From: Irregularibacter muris
GTDB taxonomy: Bacteria > Bacillota > Clostridia > Eubacteriales > Garciellaceae
DNA length: 64,000 nucleotides
Reading direction: 5' to 3'
Assembly (NCBI RefSeq): GCF_024622505.1
Contig: NZ_JANKAS010000006.1
Span: 119,535 to 183,534, forward strand
A program made the translations under genes and the position numbers. The notes beneath the pieces were generated by a model. That model was not told where the DNA came from. It made no database searches and saw only the letters and a program-made list of their open reading frames with translations. Each line of letters opens with the position of its first letter. Within the stretch, counting starts at the first letter, position 1. Of the stretch, positions 1 through 8,184 are shown in pieces.

Positions 1-35
1 TATAATATACCTATATTTATAGATTTGGGGATAAT

Positions 36-494
36 ATGGCATTTGTAAATTTGGGGGAGAATATGGTAGATAAGTTAGATGTATTCTTATTTAAAAAGGA
101 AGTTAAAAAAATTATAATCGGTAGATTGAGCGCAGAAGTAATTGATTATTTTAATTTAAATTGTAGCCCTTGTAATATTGTACTGTGGGCAGATCGATTA
201 AAATATACCGAAAAACATAAAACGGATTTTAAATCAGAACAAGAATATTATAGGCATATAGAAGAGATACCAAATATTATAAGTAATCCAGATTATATTG
301 GATTGCATCCCAGTAACAATAGCATACAATATATAAAGAAAATTGATGAAAATATGTTAATTGGTATAAGATTAAAACCGACAGGGGACTTAAATTTTAG
401 ATCCGCATATCCTATTACGCAGGAAAAATTAAATAGCTATTTAAAAGCTGGAACATTGGTGAAATACAAGAAAATTATTGGCAATATTGACTAA
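36..494 (+). CDS. PBECR-like nuclease-fold protein (candidate)
   Basis: Small basic protein of 152 residues, or 143 if it starts at the second Met at position 63. Both Met codons follow near-identical TTTGGGG-rich sequences, so the start is undecided. The pattern of a lone His after a KYTEKHK-like stretch, then IPNIISNPDYIG, an HP pair, an NSIQYIKKI strand and FRSAYPI resembles the phage Barnase-EndoU-ColicinE5/D-RelE-like (PBECR) nuclease fold, which is common at toxin C-termini and in mobile elements. This is recognition by motif, not a database hit. It has no signal peptide or membrane segment and is more AT-rich than the mfd region that follows. The upstream part lies outside the window, so a 5' partner or antitoxin cannot be assessed. 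Its stop codon lies just before the -35 hexamer of the small RNA promoter downstream, the two sharing bases. Confidence 0.5.
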   Translation: MAFVNLGENMVDKLDVFLFKKEVKKIIIGRLSAEVIDYFNLNCSPCNIVLWADRLKYTEKHKTDFKSEQEYYRHIEEIPNIISNPDYIGLHPSNNSIQYIKKIDENMLIGIRLKPTGDLNFRSAYPITQEKLNSYLKAGTLVKYKKIIGNID

Positions 495-515
495 AAGGCA
501 TAATCGTGCTATAAT
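487..515 (+). promoter_or_regulatory. Sigma-A promoter of a small RNA
   Basis: TTGACT at 487-492 and TATAAT at 510-515 are separated by exactly 17 bp. The -35 overlaps the end of the preceding gene. Transcription should start near 522. Confidence 0.8.
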
Positions 516-521
516 TTAATA

Positions 522-662
522 TACTAAATAGGGATAGATTATTTGAGGACGGAACAGGCAGCCGTCGCGCCACCTTTGGTGGTCTTGAAAGAGATGTGGG
601 ATGGCCACCCCACCAAATATTCTATCAGACGTCAGCCCTTCTCTTGATTGAGAAGGGTTTTT
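522..662 (+). ncRNA. Unidentified structured small RNA
   Basis: About 140 nt between a near-perfect sigma-A promoter and an intrinsic terminator, with no plausible ORF. Helices I can pair by eye: an outer stem 533-538/621-626 closing three hairpins at 548-552/562-566, 570-574/578-582 and 596-600/609-613, followed by the terminator hairpin 635-657 (CCCTTCTC against GAGAAGGG) and a T run. This is a compact multi-branched fold. I do not recognise it as 6S, SRP, tmRNA, RNase P, a T-box or a riboswitch I know. It could be a free-standing sRNA or a leader attenuator for the membrane protein gene 86 bp downstream. Confidence 0.6.
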
Positions 663-665
663 TTA
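635..665 (+). terminator. Intrinsic terminator of the small RNA
   Basis: GC-containing hairpin CCCTTCTC/GAGAAGGG with a short loop, followed by a run of seven T. Confidence 0.85.
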
Positions 666-747
666 TTATTTGTCTTTATTCTTCTTAGTTTAGCATCATA
701 TATTATTGTAAATACTATATTTATTATAAGAATAAAGGGAGAAGCCT

Positions 748-1128
748 ATGAAAGAATTGATTTGCGGTATGATAGCTGCTCTTATTGCCTATGGATGCAA
801 TAAGCTACTCCTTAGGTGGCAAGGAGATAAGGCTATTATATATACAGTACCTTTGGTAGAAGAGGTCTCTAAGTCGTTAACGGCCTATTTCATAAGTGGA
901 GGGCTGATCCTGACCCATATCATTTTTGGAATTATAGAAGCCCTATATGACCTTATTCATACCAAAAGTGAAAAAGTAGGATTTATCGCAGCAATCATGA
1001 GTATTGTCAGCCATGGAATTTTTGGAATACTTACTGCCTATTTGTATAAGTGGACAGGTATGATATTATTAAGTATATTCATAACAGCAATCAGTCATAG
1101 TTTATGGAATTATTTCATAACAAAATAA
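748..1128 (+). CDS. Small PrsW-like membrane protein
   Basis: Very hydrophobic 126-residue protein with about four membrane segments. It has an EE-x-x-K motif (VEEVSK, near residue 38), a following F-x-x-x-E motif (FGIIEALYD), a conserved SHGIFG histidine and a C-terminal SHSLWN. These are the motifs of the PrsW family of membrane proteases, here in minimal form. PrsW in Bacillus cleaves the anti-sigma factor RsiW; whether this short version is catalytic or what it cuts is unknown. The start ATG is preceded by GGGAG. It lies between the small RNA terminator and mfd, in the same direction. Confidence 0.6.
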   Translation: MKELICGMIAALIAYGCNKLLLRWQGDKAIIYTVPLVEEVSKSLTAYFISGGLILTHIIFGIIEALYDLIHTKSEKVGFIAAIMSIVSHGIFGILTAYLYKWTGMILLSIFITAISHSLWNYFITK

Positions 1129-1142
1129 AGGAGCATTAAAGG

Positions 1143-1164
1143 GCCCGGGGAGGAAAACCTGGGC
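1143..1164 (+). repeat. GC-rich hairpin before mfd
   Basis: GCCC near 1143 pairs with GGGC near 1161 around an AGGAAAACCT centre. There is no T tract, so it is not a convincing terminator. It is probably an intercistronic mRNA hairpin. Confidence 0.4.
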
Positions 1165-1190
1165 TAAAAGTGTTTAAAAGGTGGGACAAC

Positions 1191-4100
1191 ATGGAACAAT
1201 CATTATTTTTACAAATACTTCATCAGATTCCGGTTTATGAGCTTGGAAAAAAAGCCATAGAGCAAGGGGACACTCCCGTTGTATATCATGAAATGGCGGA
1301 AACCTCTAAGGCCCATGCAATCTTTGGACTCATAGAGGATTTAGAAAAAAGTGCTCTGGTGATTACTTATAACGATAGCCAAGCAAAAAAGATTCATGAG
1401 GACTTACATTACTTCTTCGGGGAAAAGGTTCTATATTTCCCTGCTGAGCCTACGATTCATTATTTTGTCGAGGCCTATAGTCCAGAAGTTTCCATTGAAA
1501 GATTAAGGGTATTAGAGGCATTGGCACACAGAAAGCAAAAGATCATCGTCACATCCATAGACGCTGTGATGAAAAAGATGATAGCCAAAGAGGACTTTGA
1601 TAAATATCAGAAAAATTTAGAGATAGGGCAGACGATTGAAATACAAGATCTTCAAAAACTTTTAGAAAGTAGTGGATATGAAAGGGTACTAGAGGTAGAA
1701 AGCCCAGGTCAATACAACATAAGAGGGGGGATTATAGATCTTTATCCTATGACCTCCCAAGAACCCTATAGATTGGAGTTTTTTGATGACGAAATTGACT
1801 CTATTCGAAGCTTTGACCCTTTATCCCAAAGATCTTTAGAAAAGCATGAGAAAATCACCTTATCTCCTGCTCGGGAACTTTTGCTTTCTGAAGAAGTAAA
1901 ACAGGAGGCCATCAAAAACTTTGAAACAGAAATAAATAAGTACATCAAATCTCTTAAATCCAAGGGAAAGAAAGAATCAGCCCAAGATATTCAGGAGAAA
2001 CTTTATAGCAGATTAGAAGCATTCAAAGAAGGCCGGGAGAAATCCTTAGAGTTTTTGCTCCCTTATATGAATTATACTTTTGATACTCTACTGGAATATC
2101 TATCAGAGGATAGTATTGTTTTTTTGGATCAGCCCCATCGCATAAAGGAAAAATATGATCATACTACTTTTGAACTGGAAGAAGACTTTAAGGGATTGCT
2201 AAGCAGAGGGGAAGTGCTGCCCAATCAATATGAAGTTTTCTTTTCTTACCATCAGCTGACCATAGCCATGGAGCAGAGATCTTTGTGCATCTTTCAAACT
2301 CTTTTAAGAAATGTAGATCCCTTTAAGCCCAAAAAAATATTTTCTTTTGCCAGTCGTTCTATGCAACCCTTCCATGGAAAAATAGATTTATTGGTAGAGG
2401 AATTAAGACATTGGAAAAAAAGAAGATATGCAGTAGTAATATTGACAGAAAACTGGGAGAGAACCAAACAACTTGTAAAAGATTTAGGGGATTATCAACT
2501 AACAGCTATAGCCAAGAAAAATACCCAGGAAGACCTACAGGAAGGCAAAATTATTGTATTGCCTGGGGCTCTTCATAGGGGAGTAGAATATCCTGAAACC
2601 AAGGTAGCGATTATTAGTGAGAAAGAAATCTTTTTACAACAACAGAAAAAAACAAAAAGGCGAAAAAAACAGGGAAAACGAAAAATAGAATCCTTTACAG
2701 ACTTAAATATCGGGGATTATGTAGTACATGAAGCCCATGGAATAGGTATATATTTAGGTTTAGAAAAAATCCAAGTGGAGAGTATTCAAAAGGATTACCT
2801 TCACATTAAATATGGTCAAGGGGATAAATTATATGTCCCTACTGATCAAATGGATCTTATACAACCCTATATAGGAGCTGAAAGCCGAGCACCTAAGTTA
2901 AATAAATTAGGGGGAAATGAATGGAAGAGGGCAAAGGGAAAGGTACAAAAAGCTGTAGAAGATATGGCAGAGGAATTATTAAAACTTTATGCCCTAAGAC
3001 AAACCATTGAAGGATACTCCTTTTCAAAGGACACCCCCTGGCAGATACAATTTGAGGAGCGTTTTCCCTATGAGGAAACCCTTGATCAGCTGCAGGCTAT
3101 CCAAGAGGTAAAAAAAGATATGGAGTCCTCCACGGCAATGGATCGTCTTTTGTGTGGTGATGTGGGATATGGTAAAACTGAGGTGGCCATAAGGGCAGCT
3201 TTTAAAGCCGTCATGGATGGAAAACAAGTAGCGGTCTTGGTACCCACCACAATATTAGCTCAACAGCATTATAATACGATGATAGAAAGATTTTCAGGTT
3301 ATCCCATATCCATAGATATGCTCAGTCGTTTTAGATCTAAAGTGGAGCAAAAACAAACCCTAAAGGATATCAAAACCGGGATGGTGGATATTGTAGTGGG
3401 CACCCATCGCATAGTACAAAAGGATATACAGTTTAAGGATTTAGGGCTCTTAATTATTGATGAAGAGCAACGCTTTGGAGTAGGACACAAAGAGAAACTA
3501 AAGGAATGGAAGAAAAATGTAGATGTGCTAAGTTTAAGCGCAACCCCTATACCCCGGACCTTACACATGTCCCTTGTAGGGATAAGAGACATGAGTGTCA
3601 TTGAACAACCCCCTGAAGAAAGATATCCAGTACAGACCTATGTACTAGAGGACAATGAGCAATTGATCAGAGATGCCATACTTAGAGAAATCCATAGAGG
3701 GGGGCAGGTGTACTATGTCTACAACCGGGTAGAGGATATTGATAAAGTTGCCCATAACCTGAGGACCTTAGTGCCTGAAAGCAAAATCGCTATTGCCCAT
3801 GGGCAAATGTCAGAAAATGAATTGGAAAATACCATGATGGCTTTTATTGAGGGAGAGTATGACGTTTTAGTGTGTACCACCATCATTGAAACTGGTTTAG
3901 ATATGCCCAATGTCAACACCATCATTATATCTGATGCCGACCGACTGGGATTATCTCAATTGTATCAATTAAGGGGGAGAGTAGGAAGATCTACCCGTCA
4001 GGCCTACGCCTATATTACCTATAAAAAAGATAAAGTCCTCACTGAAGTGGCCGAAAAAAGATTACAAGCCATTAAGGAATTTACCGAATTTGGTTCAGGC

Positions 4101-4709
4101 TTTAAAGTTGCCATGAGAGATCTAGAAATTAGGGGAGCAGGTAACTTATTAGGGGCAGACCAACATGGACATATGGCGGCTATTGGTTATGATCTTTATT
4201 GTAAAATGTTAGATGAAGCCCTTAGAAAAATGAAAGGGCTACCGATGGAAAAGAGAAGGGAAACCAGCATAGAACTGCAGGTAGATGCTTTTATTCCCGA
4301 TTGGTATATCCATAAGGAAAGTCAAAGAATTCAAATGTATAAAAAGATGGTAGGAATGGAAAGCATGGAGGACTTATATGATGTGGAAGAGGAAATTGAG
4401 GATCGATTTGGTGATCTTCCCAAATCGGTTAGAAATCTTTTGATGATTTCCTATATGAAGTCCCTAGCTCAAAAATTGAATATACATTCTATCCAACAGA
4501 AAAAGAATCAAGTTTATTTATATATGGATAAGGAAGATTTTGTTTCAATGGAAATTATTGGTCAATTGGTGAAGGAAAATGGAAGAAATATTATGATCAA
4601 TGCCAGTGATGAGCCCTATATCGCTCTAAGGGTGCCTTCTTTCATAGACAAACAATTGGATAAGATTAAAGAAATTCTAGAAAGGATAAATGTTTTGAAA
4701 GAAAGTTAG
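1191..4709 (+). CDS. mfd: Transcription-repair coupling factor Mfd
   Basis: ATP-dependent translocase that pushes stalled RNA polymerase off damaged DNA and recruits UvrA. At 1172 residues it is full length. An N-terminal UvrB-homology region is followed by the CarD-like RNA-polymerase-interacting domain near residue 509 (IGDYVVHEAHGIG). Next come the superfamily 2 helicase domains with Walker A GYGKT near 656 and a DEEQRFGV box, then the C-terminal TRCF domain. I start at ATG 1191, which follows AAGGTGGG at 6-bp spacing; a GTG at 1170 lies in frame but has no ribosome site. The order mfd - foldase - spoVT - yabM - mazG matches the Bacillus/Clostridium arrangement. Confidence 0.97.
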   Translation: MEQSLFLQILHQIPVYELGKKAIEQGDTPVVYHEMAETSKAHAIFGLIEDLEKSALVITYNDSQAKKIHEDLHYFFGEKVLYFPAEPTIHYFVEAYSPEVSIERLRVLEALAHRKQKIIVTSIDAVMKKMIAKEDFDKYQKNLEIGQTIEIQDLQKLLESSGYERVLEVESPGQYNIRGGIIDLYPMTSQEPYRLEFFDDEIDSIRSFDPLSQRSLEKHEKITLSPARELLLSEEVKQEAIKNFETEINKYIKSLKSKGKKESAQDIQEKLYSRLEAFKEGREKSLEFLLPYMNYTFDTLLEYLSEDSIVFLDQPHRIKEKYDHTTFELEEDFKGLLSRGEVLPNQYEVFFSYHQLTIAMEQRSLCIFQTLLRNVDPFKPKKIFSFASRSMQPFHGKIDLLVEELRHWKKRRYAVVILTENWERTKQLVKDLGDYQLTAIAKKNTQEDLQEGKIIVLPGALHRGVEYPETKVAIISEKEIFLQQQKKTKRRKKQGKRKIESFTDLNIGDYVVHEAHGIGIYLGLEKIQVESIQKDYLHIKYGQGDKLYVPTDQMDLIQPYIGAESRAPKLNKLGGNEWKRAKGKVQKAVEDMAEELLKLYALRQTIEGYSFSKDTPWQIQFEERFPYEETLDQLQAIQEVKKDMESSTAMDRLLCGDVGYGKTEVAIRAAFKAVMDGKQVAVLVPTTILAQQHYNTMIERFSGYPISIDMLSRFRSKVEQKQTLKDIKTGMVDIVVGTHRIVQKDIQFKDLGLLIIDEEQRFGVGHKEKLKEWKKNVDVLSLSATPIPRTLHMSLVGIRDMSVIEQPPEERYPVQTYVLEDNEQLIRDAILREIHRGGQVYYVYNRVEDIDKVAHNLRTLVPESKIAIAHGQMSENELENTMMAFIEGEYDVLVCTTIIETGLDMPNVNTIIISDADRLGLSQLYQLRGRVGRSTRQAYAYITYKKDKVLTEVAEKRLQAIKEFTEFGSGFKVAMRDLEIRGAGNLLGADQHGHMAAIGYDLYCKMLDEALRKMKGLPMEKRRETSIELQVDAFIPDWYIHKESQRIQMYKKMVGMESMEDLYDVEEEIEDRFGDLPKSVRNLLMISYMKSLAQKLNIHSIQQKKNQVYLYMDKEDFVSMEIIGQLVKENGRNIMINASDEPYIALRVPSFIDKQLDKIKEILERINVLKES

Positions 4710-4758
4710 TATCCGTTATAATGAATATAGTAAAGCTAACATAGAGGAGTGAAAAAAT

Positions 4759-5751
4759 TTGATTAAAAAAGGCACAACAGCGAAAGTAGTACTACTAGCA
4801 GCATTATTTTTCTTTATGGTTATGATTGGAGGATGTAATTTAGTGAAAATGAATCCTGAGGCAGAAAAAAAACAAACCGTTGCCAAAATAGGAGAAAAGA
4901 CTATTACAAAGCAGGATTTTAATTATTATTTAACTCTTACAAAGATAAACGCTAAAGTACAAGGGCAGGAATTTCCTACAGACAAGGAACAACTAGCTCA
5001 GGTAAACAGCCAAATCTTAGATAATTTGGCAGAAGACCAATTGATGTTGCAATTGGCCCAGAAAGAAGAAGTTAAAGTCGATGAAAAGAAGGCCCAAGAG
5101 CAGATCAAGGAATGGAGAGAGTTATTACAAGGAGATTTAGGCGGGGAAGAAGAGTATAAGAAATTTCTTCAAGAAAATGATATCACTGTAGAAGAGTTTG
5201 ATGATTTTTTAAAGAATATTGATATCAATAATCAATACATCACCGGTCTATATGAAAAAATAACAAAGGATGCCAAGGTAACAGATGAAGACGTGGTAAA
5301 ATACTATCAGGAAAATACAAAACAATTTGATCCCAGTACTGTAGAGGCCAAACATATTCTTGCTGAAACAGAGGAAAAGGCTAAAGAAATTGAGAAAAAG
5401 GCCAAGGAAGGTAAAGACTTTGATGCTCTTATCAAAGAGTACAACGGAAAGGAAGGCATCAGAGAAGCCGCTGATCTAGGAGAATTCCAGTATACAAAAA
5501 TGATCCCTGCATTTTCTGAAGTCGTCTTTAAGATGGAGCCTGGAGAAATAAGCAATCCCATCCAAACAGATTATGGTTTTCATATTGTAAAAGTAGAAAA
5601 GAAGAACGAAAAACCTGTGCAAAAACTTGATGAGGTCAGAGAAACTATTACCGAACAATTAGAGCAAACAGTAAAGTATGAAAAATTTACAAAATATACT
5701 ACCGAGAATAGAGAAAAAATCGATATTAAAAAATATCCTGATAAACTTTAA
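4759..5751 (+). CDS. PrsA/SurA-type foldase lipoprotein
   Basis: Extracytoplasmic peptidyl-prolyl isomerase of 330 residues. It has a lipoprotein signal peptide with an IGGC lipobox (Cys26), a SurA-like helical N-domain, and a parvulin (rotamase) domain at about 195-285 (VEAKHILAETEEKAKEI ... GEFQYTKMIPAFSEVVFKMEPGEIS). A lysine-rich C-terminal tail follows. It should be anchored on the outer face of the membrane and assist folding of exported proteins. The start is TTG, preceded by GAGGAGTG at 7-bp spacing. It lies 49 bp after mfd and follows a TATAAT-like sequence in the gap, so it may have its own promoter. Confidence 0.88.
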   Translation: MIKKGTTAKVVLLAALFFFMVMIGGCNLVKMNPEAEKKQTVAKIGEKTITKQDFNYYLTLTKINAKVQGQEFPTDKEQLAQVNSQILDNLAEDQLMLQLAQKEEVKVDEKKAQEQIKEWRELLQGDLGGEEEYKKFLQENDITVEEFDDFLKNIDINNQYITGLYEKITKDAKVTDEDVVKYYQENTKQFDPSTVEAKHILAETEEKAKEIEKKAKEGKDFDALIKEYNGKEGIREAADLGEFQYTKMIPAFSEVVFKMEPGEISNPIQTDYGFHIVKVEKKNEKPVQKLDEVRETITEQLEQTVKYEKFTKYTTENREKIDIKKYPDKL

Positions 5752-5778
5752 AAATTATTTAAGAAAGACTTCCTATAG

Positions 5779-5809
5779 TGTATAAATTTGTCAAAAGAGA
5801 TATATACTA
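5779..5809 (+). promoter_or_regulatory. Candidate sigma-G promoter of spoVT
   Basis: GTATA at 5780-5784 and TATACTA at 5803-5809 are separated by 18 bp. The forespore sigma-G consensus is roughly GHATR-N18-CATNHTA, so only one base differs. Bacillus spoVT is a sigma-G gene, which supports the call. Confidence 0.6.
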
Positions 5810-5855
5810 ATTTTGACCTAAACAGGACTAACACTTAAGGAGGGAAAGAATAATA

Positions 5856-6413
5856 ATGAAAGCAACAGGTATTGTAAGGCGAATTGATGATTTGGGCAGG
5901 GTAGTCATTCCTAAAGAAATAAGACGTACAATGAGAATTCGTGAGGGTGATCCTCTTGAGATATACACCGATCGCGAAGGCGAGGTAATTCTGAAAAAAT
6001 ATTCTCCCATAGGAGAGTTAAGCGAGTTTGCCAATGAATATGCAGAATCCTTGCAACAAGCTACAGGACATGTAGTATGTATTTCTGACAAAGACAATAT
6101 TATCGCCGTGGTGGGAGCATCCAAAAAAGAATATATGGGTAAAAAAATAGGAAAAGAATTGGAAAAAATAATAGAAGAAAAAAAGACCATCATGGTGGAT
6201 CAGAATGCCGATGGAAAAATATTTAATATCTTAGAAGAACAAGAAGGAGATAGCTCTTATCTTTCTCAAGTTATAGCTCCTATTGTTTCCCAAGGAGATA
6301 CCATTGGTTCAGTGGTGTTGCTATCTAAAGAAAGCCAAGTGAAAATGGGTGATGTAGAAAAAAAGCTAGCCGAAACAGCCGCTAATTTCCTTGGAAAACA
6401 GATGGAACAATAG
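5856..6413 (+). CDS. spoVT: Stage V sporulation regulator SpoVT
   Basis: Forespore transcription factor of 185 residues. Residues 1-50 are an AbrB-type swapped-hairpin DNA-binding domain (ATGIVRRIDDLGRVVIPKEI). Residues 55-180 form a GAF-like domain, as in Bacillus SpoVT, which tunes sigma-G-dependent genes and spore coat/germination functions. A strong AAGGAGGG site precedes the ATG. It is apparently monocistronic: a sigma-G-like promoter lies upstream and a clear terminator downstream. Confidence 0.95.
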   Translation: MKATGIVRRIDDLGRVVIPKEIRRTMRIREGDPLEIYTDREGEVILKKYSPIGELSEFANEYAESLQQATGHVVCISDKDNIIAVVGASKKEYMGKKIGKELEKIIEEKKTIMVDQNADGKIFNILEEQEGDSSYLSQVIAPIVSQGDTIGSVVLLSKESQVKMGDVEKKLAETAANFLGKQMEQ

Positions 6414-6450
6414 GAAAATATAATAAGAGATAATTTTACTTAATAAAAAT

Positions 6451-6487
6451 AAAGTAGTTCCCCCTATAGGGTACTACTTTTCTTTTT
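6451..6487 (+). terminator. spoVT terminator
   Basis: AAAGTAGT pairs with ACTACTTT around a C-rich/G-rich inner stem, and the hairpin is followed by TTCTTTTT. Confidence 0.85.
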
Positions 6488-6572
6488 GCTATTTATTTCT
6501 AACATACAGTGGTTTCTGCTATAATAATAGTGTTTACACAGAGTAAAGGTCATTAACCAGGAGGAAAGATAA

Positions 6573-8180
6573 ATGAGTAAAAAATCCTATTTAAAAGGTG
6601 CAGCTATACTAGGTGTAGGGGCAATCCTTGCAAAGTTTTTAGGGATCTTCTTTAAAATCCCCTTAGCTCGCTACATTGGAGACATAGGTTTAGGTTTATA
6701 TGCTTACCCCTATCCTATCTATAACTTTTTCTTAGCCATATCTGTTATTGGTCTGCCCGTAGCGATATCCAAATTAGTATCTGAAAGGGTTGCTGTGGGT
6801 AATTTCAGGGAAGCCCATAGGGTTTTTAAGGTAGCCTTAAATCTATTGATTATATTTGGTACAGTTTCATCCTTAATTTTATTCGGCTTTAGTAAAGTAA
6901 TTATTAAGGTTTTAAATTGGCATCCTGATACTTACTATGCATTACTAGGAATTGCCTTTGCACCCTTTTTTGTATCGGTCATGTCTGCCTTTAGAGGATA
7001 CTTCCAAGGGTTACAAATCATGACCCCTACAGCCATTTCCCAATTAATAGAATCCTTCGCTAGGGTGATTATTGGTCTAGGCTTAACCATATTCTTAGTA
7101 AAGGCCTATGGCATTCCCCAGGCAGCGGGAGGAGCATCCTTTGGAGCTACAGCCGGTGCCATGGCAGGTAGCGCCTTTTTAATCTTATTATATACACGCA
7201 AAAGCAAATTTTTTCACAGAAGAATTAGACAATCACCCAAGGGGAAAAGTGAAGCTACCGGCAAAATCATTCATGGCCTTCTAAAGATCGCTATACCCGC
7301 ATCTATTGCATCAGTGGTGACATCCCTAATGGGTATAATAGATACTGCGATGGTACCAGCAAGACTAGGGGTAGCTGGTTTTAACATTGACCAGGCAGCT
7401 GCATTATTTGGGCAGATGTCCCAGAAGGCTCAGACCTTAGTCAATGTCCCTCTAACTTTAAGTATAGCTTTATCTACAAGCTTGGTCCCTGCAATTTCTG
7501 AAGCAGTGGCTCTTAGGGATAGAAAAGAAGTACAAAACCGTATAGAATTAGGCATTCGGACAGTGTTATTAATAGCCCTGCCCTCTGCTATAGGACTTTC
7601 ATTTCTGGCCGATCCCATTATTAACTTGCTTTTTGGAGCAGGAGAACAAGGGGGAGAAATACTGGCCATTTTATCCTATAGCGTAGTCTTTGTTATGCTT
7701 ACTACAACACTGCAAAGTATGTTACAGGGACTGGGAAAAGTGATTATTCCTATAAAGAATCTATTGATCGGAGCCATTTTCAAGGTAGGCATTAACTTCT
7801 TTTTAGTCTCCATTCCGGCTCTAAATATTAGAGGAGCAGCTATAGGGACAATTATTGGATATGGAATAGCAGCCTTTTTAAATTATCGGGCAGTAAAAAG
7901 ATACACAAGAATAAAGATGGACATTATGCAAACCATAATAAAGCCTATTATAGCTGTTTTAGCCATGGGTATTACGGTATTGCTTGTATATCAATTTTTA
8001 TCTCCAATACTTGGCAATAGCCTATCTACCTTAGTCGCTATTTTATTAGGAGCATTGATTTACTTTATTATGCTTTTGCTCATCGGAGGAATTACCACTG
8101 AGGAGATGGCACTGATGCCTGGAGGAAGGAAATTGACTCCTATTCTGACCAAGATAGGTATACTGAGAAGAAAAAGGTGA
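6573..8180 (+). CDS. MurJ/SpoVB/YabM-like flippase
   Basis: Polytopic membrane protein of 535 residues with about 14 hydrophobic helices, of the MOP superfamily (polysaccharide-biosynthesis/MVF type). Its position between spoVT and mazG is that of Bacillus yabM. Relatives such as SpoVB and MurJ move lipid-linked peptidoglycan or polysaccharide precursors across the membrane. The early charged residues (AKFLGIFFKIPLARYIG) are typical of the family. Whether it acts in vegetative wall synthesis or spore cortex cannot be told from sequence. An AGGAGG site precedes the ATG. Only 4 bp separate it from mazG, so the two are co-transcribed. Confidence 0.85.
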   Translation: MSKKSYLKGAAILGVGAILAKFLGIFFKIPLARYIGDIGLGLYAYPYPIYNFFLAISVIGLPVAISKLVSERVAVGNFREAHRVFKVALNLLIIFGTVSSLILFGFSKVIIKVLNWHPDTYYALLGIAFAPFFVSVMSAFRGYFQGLQIMTPTAISQLIESFARVIIGLGLTIFLVKAYGIPQAAGGASFGATAGAMAGSAFLILLYTRKSKFFHRRIRQSPKGKSEATGKIIHGLLKIAIPASIASVVTSLMGIIDTAMVPARLGVAGFNIDQAAALFGQMSQKAQTLVNVPLTLSIALSTSLVPAISEAVALRDRKEVQNRIELGIRTVLLIALPSAIGLSFLADPIINLLFGAGEQGGEILAILSYSVVFVMLTTTLQSMLQGLGKVIIPIKNLLIGAIFKVGINFFLVSIPALNIRGAAIGTIIGYGIAAFLNYRAVKRYTRIKMDIMQTIIKPIIAVLAMGITVLLVYQFLSPILGNSLSTLVAILLGALIYFIMLLLIGGITTEEMALMPGGRKLTPILTKIGILRRKR

Positions 8181-8184
8181 TAAA

